64,000 bases of DNA from assembly GCA_023422775.1 (NCBI GenBank), contig JAFAGM010000076.1:40322-104321 (forward strand). Reading direction: 5' to 3'. Both the position numbers and the translations under genes were made by a program. Under the pieces are notes generated by a model. The model saw only the letters and a program-made list of their open reading frames with translations. It was not told where the DNA came from and searched no databases. The stretch is from Pseudomonadota bacterium. Its GTDB lineage: Bacteria > Pseudomonadota > Alphaproteobacteria > Rhizobiales > Xanthobacteraceae. Positions 1-6,713 of this stretch are shown piece after piece (position 1 is the stretch's first letter; each line of letters opens with the position of its first letter).

Positions 1-142
1 CGTCGACGATCTTGCCGAACAGCACCGGCTCGGCGAATTGCGCCCCCGCCAACAGGAGATTGGCGAATGCGAGAATCCAGCCCAGCCGCGCCTCCTTGCC
101 GAGCAGTTCGAGCACGCGGGTGTAGAGGCGAAGCATGGACAT
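1..142 (-). CDS. ndvA: Cyclic beta-1,2-glucan exporter NdvA, N-terminal fragment (runs off the left edge)
   Basis: Only the first 47 codons lie in the window. On the minus strand they read MSMLRLYTRVLELLGKEARL and continue into a hydrophobic segment ending EPVLFGKIVD. This matches the start of the NdvA/ChvA ABC-transporter half-molecule (permease fused to ATPase), which moves cyclic beta-1,2-glucan from cytoplasm to periplasm in rhizobia and agrobacteria. The start is ATG at 142, with an in-frame ATG at 136 as the alternative. The family is about 600 residues, so the rest of the transmembrane domain and the whole ATPase lie outside. Recognition rests on a short stretch, but that stretch is characteristic. 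Confidence 0.8.
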   Translation of the reverse strand, partial: MSMLRLYTRVLELLGKEARLGWILAFANLLLAGAQFAEPVLFGKIVD

Positions 143-240
143 CCTGGGCGGAAACTCGAGCGGAAAACGGGAACCTGATCAGCGAGGGTGCAATCTAATC
201 AGGGATCGCTGCCGAGAACCAGCGTCCGCTCGAGTTTTGC

Positions 241-1308
241 TCAATTGACGAGGCGGCCCGGGAGCGGAGGCAGGAACTGGTCGTCGAAGATATCGGATGC
301 CTGCGGCCGCTTCTGAAACTTGAAATCCTCCGCGACCTGATCGATCGAGCGCTCGAATCTCTCGGGATCGATGCCGCCGATGCCGTTGCGCCTGACCTCT
401 CTGGTCAGGATGTTGTCCCGCAATATCGTATGCAGACGTTCGAGTTCGAGGTCGCGCGACGCGCCACCCTCCATCCGGTTCATCACTTCAGTCGTGGCGC
501 GCTCGGAGTCCTTGGCCACCAGATGCAGACCGCCGATCGTGGCGCGCACGAACGCTTTCACCGCCTCGGGCTTGCTCTGCGCCAGCGCCGGATTGACGAT
601 GACGGCGAAGCCATAGGCCTCGCAGCCATAGTCGGCGAATTTCAGCACCGCCAGGTCGTCGGCGGGGACGCCCCGGTCCCTCAGATTGATCGGGGAGAGA
701 TACGAAAATCCGGTGACGGCGTCGATCTGGCCGGCCGACAGCATCGGCTCGCGCACCGCGGCGCTGATGCTGCTCTGTTTCACGTGCTTGATCTTGATGC
801 CGTTCTGCCTGGCCACCGCGGGCCACAGCCGGACAGAGAGATCGCCTTCGGCGACCCCGAGCGTCTTGCCCTCGATATCCGACAGCGCCTGTATGCCGCG
901 GCTCTTGCGCGCGATGATGGAATAGGGCGCCTTGTTGAAGAGGATGAAGACCGCCTTGATCCTGGGTCCGCCCTGCTTGTCCTTGTCGCGAAAGCGCATC
1001 AGCGCGTTGATGTCGACCAGCGCGAAATCGCTGGTGCCGGCGGCGACGCGCGCGATGGCGTCGGGCGATCCGCTGGCGATGTTGGTGGTGACCGCCAGCG
1101 ATTCCGCGCTGAACAGCCCGCCCGTTGCCGCCATCACGAATGGCGCGGCGGCAGCGTCGATCGGCCGGTCGAGAGAAAACTGGATCGCAAGCGGAGGGCG
1201 AGGTTCGTCGGCTGCCAACGTGTGGCCTGACCCAAGGCCCAGGATTCCACACAGGCCGGCGATCAAAGCCGGAAGCGAGCGGAAGGCGTTGGTCCAGGTT
1301 GTACGCAT
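241..1308 (-). CDS. ABC transporter substrate-binding protein, NMT1/THI5-like (nitrate/sulfonate/taurine type)
   Basis: A 355-residue protein with an N-terminal signal peptide (about residues 1-33, cleavage near HTLAADEP), then a periplasmic binding fold of the NMT1/SsuA type: an N-lobe with GLFSAESLAV and IASGSPDAIARVAAGTSDF, then VGQIDAVTGF-like C-lobe elements. Relatives deliver nitrate, sulfonates, taurine or thiamine-precursor pyrimidines to an ABC transporter, and sequence alone does not tell which ligand this one binds. No permease or ATPase partner lies beside it. The only neighbour on the same strand is ndvA, 98 bp downstream, which is a complete exporter of its own. It is therefore an orphan receptor here. 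Start ATG at 1308. Confidence 0.75.
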   Translation of the reverse strand: MRTTWTNAFRSLPALIAGLCGILGLGSGHTLAADEPRPPLAIQFSLDRPIDAAAAPFVMAATGGLFSAESLAVTTNIASGSPDAIARVAAGTSDFALVDINALMRFRDKDKQGGPRIKAVFILFNKAPYSIIARKSRGIQALSDIEGKTLGVAEGDLSVRLWPAVARQNGIKIKHVKQSSISAAVREPMLSAGQIDAVTGFSYLSPINLRDRGVPADDLAVLKFADYGCEAYGFAVIVNPALAQSKPEAVKAFVRATIGGLHLVAKDSERATTEVMNRMEGGASRDLELERLHTILRDNILTREVRRNGIGGIDPERFERSIDQVAEDFKFQKRPQASDIFDDQFLPPLPGRLVN

Positions 1309-1558
1309 CGGGCTTACATCAGCATGAGATGGACAAGAGCATCAGGCAAGTTGCCGCGTCGGCGATGTCGGCTTCGTGACAGCGCCGGCGGCCAGCCTGC
1401 GAGCAGGCATCTTCCAGCATCTAACCTGAATGGTTGATGACTGCCACGATTTTGCCAGAGATCGTTCAGCTGCCGTTCGGATTGGGGAACTTATTGTCCG
1501 CTCGGTGGTTAGCAATCCAGGGCCTGACAGGCCAAGGCTACCTCGGAGGATATCGAGA

Positions 1559-1984
1559 ATGTTTGCGCGAAAAGGTGTGTTTTCATCGATCGGCCGCGCC
1601 GGTGCGGTCGCGACGATTGTGGCGATGGCGCTGACCGCCGCGCCGCCGTCGGTGGCGTTCGCGGGCTCCAAGCCGGCCAGCAAGGGCGTGACCGCCTCGA
1701 CCGGCACGAGCGATGCGACCGATATCAGCGCCCGGCGCAGGTACTACCGCGGTAACGGCGGGGCTGCTGCGGCGGCTGCGTTCGCCGGCATCGTCGGCAC
1801 AGGCCTCGCGATCGCGGCCGCCCAGAACCGCCGTGCCTATTATGACAGCTACGGCTACTACGGCGCGCCGGCCTACGGCTATTACGGTGGACCGGTTTAC
1901 TACGGTGGACCCGCTTATTATGGCGGCGCCGGCTCCGCCTATGGCGGCTACAACAACCCCAACCGTTACTATCGCGGCTGGTAA
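1559..1984 (+). CDS. Secreted Tyr/Gly-rich repeat protein, function unknown
   Basis: I place the start at ATG 1559 because a strong ribosome site GGAGGA (1545-1550) sits 8 bp upstream; the frame is open further up but has no such site. The 141-residue product has a signal peptide (MFARKGVFSSIGRAGAVATI, hydrophobic core, AFAGS), a conserved-looking TDISARRR segment, an alanine-rich hydrophobic stretch (GNGGAAAAAAFAGIVGTGL) and a C-terminal half of YYGG/GYYG repeats ending YYRGW. A paralogue with the same DISAR[RK] motif and YRGW ending lies at 28175-28504. Proteins of this look are common in Bradyrhizobium and usually stay hypothetical. A terminator follows at 2019-2050. Envelope or extracellular location is inferred from the signal peptide. 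Confidence 0.7.
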   Translation: MFARKGVFSSIGRAGAVATIVAMALTAAPPSVAFAGSKPASKGVTASTGTSDATDISARRRYYRGNGGAAAAAAFAGIVGTGLAIAAAQNRRAYYDSYGYYGAPAYGYYGGPVYYGGPAYYGGAGSAYGGYNNPNRYYRGW

Positions 1985-2018
1985 TCACGAGTACCGCTAA
2001 AGCGGCTGTTAAAGATGA

Positions 2019-2050
2019 ATCCACCGGCCGGCGCGGCCGGTGGATTTTTT
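2019..2050 (+). terminator. Rho-independent terminator after the Tyr/Gly-rich protein gene
   Basis: A perfect 11-bp stem ATCCACCGGCC / GGCCGGTGGAT (2019-2029 with 2035-2045), loop GGCGC, followed by a run of T to 2050. It lies 35 bp after the stop codon at 1984. Confidence 0.85.
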
Positions 2051-2108
2051 ATGATTGCAGGCCCAAGGCGTTAACACGCCTGGCGTTGCTTTCCGTTAGA
2101 ATCGCAGG

Positions 2109-2576
2109 ATGGGTGATTCGCTCGAACGGCTTTATCAGGCGGTGATCGCGGCCAGGGATCTCGATCCGGCAACGTCGCGCACAGCCCGCTTGTTTCAGCG
2201 CGGCCCGTCCAAGATGGCCAAGAAGCTGGCTGAGGAAGCCATCGAAGTCGTGATCGACGCCGTCAGCGGCAACACCGAGGCGGTTGTCCGCGAGAGTGCC
2301 GACCTGCTCTATAACCTGACCGTTCTGTGGGCAGCCGCCGGCGTCGAGCCGGAGGACGTCTGGCGCGAGATGGCCCGGCGCGAGGATTTGCTCGGTATCG
2401 CCGAGAAGATGCCCAAATCGGCCGTCAAGCCGATCGAAAAGCCCGCGTCAAAAATGCCGAAATCCATTGCGAACAAGGCGCTGCCATCCAAGCGGCTGGC
2501 CAAGGCTGTGGCGCCTTCCGCGGTCCGGCGGCGAATTGTCGCGCTGGAAGGCCGTTCCTCGCACAAGCGGCACTAA
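2109..2576 (+). CDS. HisE-like phosphoribosyl-ATP diphosphatase with basic C-terminal tail
   Basis: Residues 1-90 match the all-alpha MazG/HisE pyrophosphohydrolase fold: LYQAVIAARDLDPATSRTA, then GPSKMAKKLAEEAIEVVIDA with the metal-binding E-E pair, then ESADLLYNLTVLWAAAGVEPEDVW. HisE hydrolyses phosphoribosyl-ATP to phosphoribosyl-AMP in histidine synthesis. The protein is 155 residues against about 105 for HisE; the extra 60 residues are rich in Lys, Pro, Ala and Arg (KPIEKPASKMPKS to the RSSHKRH end) and look disordered. No other his gene is near. It may be a second HisE-type enzyme or a housecleaning pyrophosphatase with another nucleotide substrate. Start ATG 2109; the neighbouring AGG is too close to be an ideal ribosome site. 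Confidence 0.7.
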   Translation: MGDSLERLYQAVIAARDLDPATSRTARLFQRGPSKMAKKLAEEAIEVVIDAVSGNTEAVVRESADLLYNLTVLWAAAGVEPEDVWREMARREDLLGIAEKMPKSAVKPIEKPASKMPKSIANKALPSKRLAKAVAPSAVRRRIVALEGRSSHKRH

Positions 2577-2639
2577 TACCCCGAAGAATCTCTCCTTCGC
2601 CGGCATGGACAAATCCGCTCCATGATGGTTGATGCGCGC

Positions 2640-3221
2640 ATGCTGAAACGGACCTACGACTGGTGCATCGACGCCGCCGACAAGCCCTACGCGCTCTGGA
2701 TTCTGGCGGCGGTCGCCTTCGCGGAAAGCTCGTTCTTTCCGATCCCGCCCGACATCATGCTGCTGCCGATGTCTCTGGCGCGGCCGAAGAAGGCGTGGTG
2801 GTTCGCGACCGTGTGCACCATCGCCTCCGTCGCCGGCGGCGTACTCGGATACGCGATCGGCGCGCTGCTCTATGACTCGATCGGGCACTGGCTCATCACC
2901 GTCTACGGCCTCAGCGACAAGGTCGAGACCTTCCGCGCCTCCTACGCCGAGTGGGGCGCGGTGATCATTCTGCTGAAGGGGTTGACCCCGATCCCCTACA
3001 AGCTCGTCACCATCACCTCCGGCTTCGCCGGCTACAACATCTGGCTGTTCATCCTGTGTTCGATCGTGGCGCGCGGCGGGCGGTTCTTCGTGGTGGCGAT
3101 CCTGCTCAACCGCTACGGTGATCTGATCCGGAGCGAACTGGAGAAGCGGCTGGGCCTGTGGGTGGCGATCGGCGCCGTCGTTCTGGTGCTCGGCTTTGTC
3201 ATAGCGTTCAAGCTGGTCTAG
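2640..3221 (+). CDS. YqaA/DedA (SNARE-associated) family inner-membrane protein
   Basis: About 193 residues from ATG 2640 (MLKRTYDWCIDAA); an earlier in-frame ATG at 2622 adds six residues. The frame shows the YqaA/DedA pattern: an amphipathic entry, AVAFAESSFFPIPPDIMLLP with the conserved Glu and Pro residues, then hydrophobic segments, and the second signature KGLTPIPYKLVTITSGFAGYN with its Arg-like R at ARGGRFF. Family members are undecaprenyl-phosphate or phosphatidylethanolamine flippases, or are needed for membrane homeostasis; the exact role of the YqaA branch is not settled. The next gene starts 28 bp downstream on the same strand, so the two are likely co-transcribed. Confidence 0.8.
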   Translation: MLKRTYDWCIDAADKPYALWILAAVAFAESSFFPIPPDIMLLPMSLARPKKAWWFATVCTIASVAGGVLGYAIGALLYDSIGHWLITVYGLSDKVETFRASYAEWGAVIILLKGLTPIPYKLVTITSGFAGYNIWLFILCSIVARGGRFFVVAILLNRYGDLIRSELEKRLGLWVAIGAVVLVLGFVIAFKLV

Positions 3222-3249
3222 CAGCGGCCATCGGGCTACGCTTCGCGAC

Positions 3250-3837
3250 ATGCCCGATCGAAACGGTCATTCCTTCAAACTGTTCGGGACGCGGCTCGCG
3301 TCGTGCTGGCTCGCGCTGGCGATGCTGGCGGTCGTGCCCGCGCCCGGCTGGTCGCAAGCGGCGCCACCGCCATCGCTCGGCATGCAGTCGCCGGCCCAGC
3401 AGCCGCTGCCGGCCCAGCCCGCTCCGCAGCAGATCGAGCCGACACCGCCCCCGCGCGAGGAAAATCCGGGCCTCATCAACGAAATCGGAAAATTGTTCGA
3501 GAAAACCAGGTCGCTGCTGCCGCCGCTGAAGAGCCCGGGCGAGGCCATCGACGATTTCAACGCGAGCACAAAGGGCGCGAGCGACAGCCTGTCCAATCTT
3601 GCAAAACCCTCGACGATGGTGAGCGGACGCGCAGCCTGCACGGTGGCGGCCAACGGCGCGCCGGACTGCAAGGCCGGCGCCGACAAGCTCTGCCAGAGCA
3701 AGGGCTACAAGGAGGGCAAGAGCCTCGATACCGATGCGGCGGAGAAATGCTCAGCGAAAGTGTACCTGCCCGGTTACAAACGCCAGCCGGGAGACTGCAG
3801 GACCGAAAATTTCGTGACCCGGGCAGTTTGTCAGTAG
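3250..3837 (+). CDS. Secreted six-cysteine protein, function unknown
   Basis: A 195-residue protein with a long N-region and signal peptide (hydrophobic core WLALAMLAVVPAPGWSQA), a Pro/Gln-rich linker (residues about 38-75), a short helical part (LINEIGKLFEKTRSLLPP) and a C-terminal domain of about 70 residues with six cysteines, beginning at AACTVAANGAPDC and ending TRAVCQ. Six cysteines in an exported domain suggest three disulfides. It follows the YqaA-type gene by 28 bp, suggesting one transcript. I do not recognise a named family; similar short proteins occur in Bradyrhizobium. Periplasmic or surface location is inferred. Confidence 0.65.
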   Translation: MPDRNGHSFKLFGTRLASCWLALAMLAVVPAPGWSQAAPPPSLGMQSPAQQPLPAQPAPQQIEPTPPPREENPGLINEIGKLFEKTRSLLPPLKSPGEAIDDFNASTKGASDSLSNLAKPSTMVSGRAACTVAANGAPDCKAGADKLCQSKGYKEGKSLDTDAAEKCSAKVYLPGYKRQPGDCRTENFVTRAVCQ

Positions 3838-3945
3838 CGCCAAGACGCAATATTTGACACTGGAAAGATTGCCTTGTTGGTATGATGGCTGGCATCCCCA
3901 AGGCGATGCTCCTGCTCTCGTAAAGAAACCGAAGGATCGTTCCGA

Positions 3946-4914
3946 ATGTCCATGCCCGCGCTGTTCAAGGGCCGCCTGTCGATACCCGTGATCGGGTCGC
4001 CGCTGTTCATCATCTCCGTGCCCGATCTCGTCATCGCCCAGTGCAAGGCCGGTGTGGTCGGATCGTTTCCGGCGCTGAACGCACGGCCGGCAGCGCTGCT
4101 CGACGAGTGGCTGGCGCGCATCACCGAAGAACTGGCGGCTTACGACAAGGCGCATCCGGAGCGGCCGTCGGCGCCGTTTGCGGTCAATCAGATCGTCCAC
4201 AAGTCCAACAACCGGCTCGATCATGATCTTGCGATGTGCGAGAAGTATAAGGTGCCGATGCTGATCACCTCGCTCGGCGCGCGCGAGGATCTCAACAAGG
4301 CCGCGCATGGCTGGGGCGGCATCGTTTTCCACGACGTGATCAACCAGAAATTTGCCCACAAGGCGATCGAGAAGGGCGCCGACGGCCTGATCCTGGTCGC
4401 GGCCGGCGCCGGTGGCCATGCCGGCACGATCTCGCCGCTGGCGTTCGTCGAGGAGACGCGTTCGTGGTTCGATGGGCCGATCGCTCTGTCGGGCGCGATC
4501 GCCAACGGACGCGCGATCCGTGCGGCGCGCATTCTCGGCGCCGACTTCGCCTATATCGGCTCCGCGTTCATCGCCACCACGGAAGCCAACGCCGTCGAGG
4601 CCTACAAGCAGATGATCACGTCCTCGAAGGCCGATGACATCGTCTACTCGAACCTGTTCACCGGCGTGCACGGCAACTACCTCAAGCCGTCGATCGTCAA
4701 GGCCGGCCTCAATCCGGACGACCTGCCGACCTCCGATCCCTCCAAGATGAGCTTCGGCACCGACGCCTCCGGGGAGCGCGCCAAGCCGAAGGCGTGGAAG
4801 GAAATCTGGGGCAGCGGACAGGGCATCGGCGGAATCGGCAAGGTCGTCCCCGCCGCCGAAATGATCGCGCGCTTCAAGAAGGAGTATGAAGAGGCGGTCG
4901 ATCCCCCGCTTTGA
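3946..4914 (+). CDS. Nitronate monooxygenase family flavoprotein (2-nitropropane dioxygenase-like)
   Basis: A 322-residue TIM-barrel FMN protein. Visible family marks: PVIGSPLFIISVPDLVIAQC at the N terminus, GVVGSFPALN, the ADGLILVAAGAGGHAG phosphate-binding region, GPIALSGAIANGRAIRAAR, and GADFAYIGSAFIAT. Family members oxidise alkyl nitronates such as propionate-3-nitronate, or act as related FMN enoyl reductases. A clear paralogue is at 12966-13949. An SDR gene starts 46 bp downstream and a thioesterase follows, so it may act in a shared acyl or ketone pathway. A TTGACA at 3854 with TATGAT at 3881 lies upstream but the 21-bp spacing is poor, so I do not call it a promoter. Confidence 0.85.
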   Translation: MSMPALFKGRLSIPVIGSPLFIISVPDLVIAQCKAGVVGSFPALNARPAALLDEWLARITEELAAYDKAHPERPSAPFAVNQIVHKSNNRLDHDLAMCEKYKVPMLITSLGAREDLNKAAHGWGGIVFHDVINQKFAHKAIEKGADGLILVAAGAGGHAGTISPLAFVEETRSWFDGPIALSGAIANGRAIRAARILGADFAYIGSAFIATTEANAVEAYKQMITSSKADDIVYSNLFTGVHGNYLKPSIVKAGLNPDDLPTSDPSKMSFGTDASGERAKPKAWKEIWGSGQGIGGIGKVVPAAEMIARFKKEYEEAVDPPL

Positions 4915-4960
4915 TGCGGACGCGCATGCGGCCTCGTCGGCGCGGCGGAGGATGCGGTAG

Positions 4961-5695
4961 ATGGCGGGTCAGGATCTCGGCAGGCATGTCGCGCTGGTGA
5001 CGGGCGGCTCGCGCGGCATCGGCGCGGCGATCGCGTTCAGCCTGGCCGAAGCCGGCGCCGCGGTCGCGGTGAATTATCGCGAGCGTGGCGACGATGCCGA
5101 GGCCGTCGTCGCCAGGATCGTGTCGGGCGGCGGCCGTGCCATCGCGGTCGCAGCCGACGTCTCGCAGGGCGCAGCCGTCACGGCGATGATCGGTCAGGTC
5201 GCAGCCTCGCTCGGTCCGATCGACATCCTCGTCAACAATGCCGGCATAGCGATCGTGCGCGGCGTCGACGATCTCACCGAAGACGATTTCGACCGCACCA
5301 TCGCGGTCAACCTGAAATCGGCATTCCTGTGCACACAGGCCGTCCTGCCTTCGATGCGGGCGCGCAAGTGGGGCCGCATCGTCAATATCTCCTCGGGTGC
5401 GGCGCGCGGCGCCGGCGCCATCGGCGTGCACTACAACGCCTCCAAGGCCGGCATGGAAGGTTTGACGCGCGGCTATGCGGCGCGCCTGGTCAAGGAGGGC
5501 ATCACGGTCAACGCCGTGGCGCCGTCGCTGATCGAGACCGACATGATGCGCGGGCGCACCGATCTCGCCCGCAACATTCCGCTCGGCCGCATGGGGCAGG
5601 CCGATGAAGTCGCGCAAGCGGTGGCGATGGTGCTCGGCAACAGCTACATGACCGGTCAGACGATCGTCATCAACGGCGGCATGGCGTTCATTTGA
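4961..5695 (+). CDS. Short-chain dehydrogenase/reductase, FabG-like 3-oxoacyl reductase
   Basis: A 244-residue classical SDR: NAD(P)-binding TGGSRGIG at residues 14-21, NNAG at 92-95, catalytic Ser144/145, Tyr158 and Lys162 in the YNASK motif, and a C-terminal substrate region ending VINGGMAFI. The length is that of FabG-type 3-oxoacyl-ACP/CoA reductases. It reduces or oxidises a carbonyl/hydroxyl on an unknown substrate. The start ATG 4961 has a good ribosome site GGAGGA at 4947-4952. The position after a nitronate monooxygenase and before a thioesterase suggests acyl-chain or xenobiotic metabolism rather than housekeeping fatty-acid synthesis, since no fab genes are near. Confidence 0.85.
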   Translation: MAGQDLGRHVALVTGGSRGIGAAIAFSLAEAGAAVAVNYRERGDDAEAVVARIVSGGGRAIAVAADVSQGAAVTAMIGQVAASLGPIDILVNNAGIAIVRGVDDLTEDDFDRTIAVNLKSAFLCTQAVLPSMRARKWGRIVNISSGAARGAGAIGVHYNASKAGMEGLTRGYAARLVKEGITVNAVAPSLIETDMMRGRTDLARNIPLGRMGQADEVAQAVAMVLGNSYMTGQTIVINGGMAFI

Positions 5696-5831
5696 GCAGG
5701 CGCTCATTTGAGGAAGCCCCGCCGCGATACCGTTGCGCATGGCGCACGCGGATCTGCCCCGCCGCTGCCTCGACTCCCGCAATCGAAGCGGGCAAGAAGC
5801 ACCATTCGTCCTCCGACAGGATCTCTCATTG

Positions 5832-6605
5832 ATGGAAGCCATCTTTCGCGTCGACGGCAATGACGTCGAGACCAGTCCCCATGCGGCCGGCCCCTGGCAC
5901 CCGAGCATGCAGCACGGTTCGCCGCCGGCGGCGCTAGCGGTTTGGGCCGCGGAGAAGATTCCGACGCAAGGCCCGATGCGGGTCGCGCGCGTGACCGTCG
6001 ACCTGATGCGTCCGGTTCCGGTGGCGCCCTTGACGATCGAGCGTGAGGTCCTGCGCGACGGCCGCAAGATCCAGCTCTGCGCCGTCAGGCTGCTCTCCGA
6101 CGGCATCGTCGTGGTCGGCGCGACCGTGCTCAAGATCAAGGTACAGCACAATCCGCTGCCGCCGGAGGCTGTGATCGAGAAGGTTGAGCTTCCGGGGCCG
6201 GAGCAGTCGCGCGTCGAGCCCGCGGATTTTTCCTCCAGCCCGTTCGTGACCGGGATGTCGCTGCGCGCCGCCCGTGGTCGGTTCGGTGAGCCAGGTCCCG
6301 GCGCGATCTGGTATCGCGTCGACCGGCCGATCGTACTGGGCTCGCCGATGTCGCAGGCGATGCGGGCCATGGCAGCCGCGGATTTCTGCAACGGCACCGC
6401 GTCGGTGCTGGATTTCCGCCAATGGACGTTTCTCAACGCCGACCTGACCGTGAATTTCTCGCGGCAGCCGGAGGGGGAGTGGATCCTGCTCGATGCGGAA
6501 TCCTGGATCGGTCCCGATGGCGCGGGCCTCGCGATGGCAAGGCTCGCCGACGAGCGCGGCTATTTCGGCCGCGCCATCCAGACGCTCGTGATCGAAAAGC
6601 GCTGA
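5832..6605 (+). CDS. Acyl-CoA thioesterase, double-hotdog type
   Basis: Start placed at ATG 5832 (MEAIFRVDGNDVETSPHAAG), with AGGA at 5818-5821 ten bases upstream; the frame is open earlier but the extra residues look non-coding. The 257-residue product has an N-terminal hotdog (GPWHPSMQHGSPPAALAVWA, then VARVTVDLMRPVPVAPLTIE) and a C-terminal one (WTFLNADLTVNFSRQPEGEW, ending LARLADERGYFGRAIQTL). This is the TesB-like thioesterase-superfamily arrangement that hydrolyses acyl-CoA. It ends the rightward set nitronate monooxygenase-SDR-thioesterase and is followed by a strong terminator at 6654. Confidence 0.75.
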   Translation: MEAIFRVDGNDVETSPHAAGPWHPSMQHGSPPAALAVWAAEKIPTQGPMRVARVTVDLMRPVPVAPLTIEREVLRDGRKIQLCAVRLLSDGIVVVGATVLKIKVQHNPLPPEAVIEKVELPGPEQSRVEPADFSSSPFVTGMSLRAARGRFGEPGPGAIWYRVDRPIVLGSPMSQAMRAMAAADFCNGTASVLDFRQWTFLNADLTVNFSRQPEGEWILLDAESWIGPDGAGLAMARLADERGYFGRAIQTLVIEKR

Positions 6606-6625
6606 CCGGCCGCGCCATCGTCATT

Positions 6626-6653
6626 CCGGTTCTCACGTGCCGGTTCTCACGTG
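6626..6653. repeat. Perfect 14-bp tandem duplication
   Basis: CCGGTTCTCACGTG occurs twice back to back (6626-6639 and 6640-6653) between the thioesterase stop and its terminator. The sequence just before it, GTCATTCCGG at 6620-6629, equals one end of the palindromic element at 63043-63137, so this may be the eroded edge of a second copy. Confidence 0.7.
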
Positions 6654-6690
6654 CGAAAGGCCGCCCTTGTCAGGCGGCCTTTCGGTATTT
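6654..6690. terminator. Strong hairpin terminator between converging genes
   Basis: A perfect 12-bp stem CGAAAGGCCGCC / GGCGGCCTTTCG (6654-6665 with 6673-6684) with loop CTTGTCA, followed by GTATTTC. It lies between the thioesterase gene (rightward) and the binding-protein gene (leftward, stop at 6714), so it may serve both. Confidence 0.85.
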
Positions 6691-6713
6691 CAATCAGCGA
6701 TTCGATCGTTCGA

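Noticed and set aside
3854..3886. TTGACA...TATGAT as a sigma-70 promoter of the nitronate monooxygenase gene
   Set aside because: The spacer is 21 bp, outside the usual 16-18 range.
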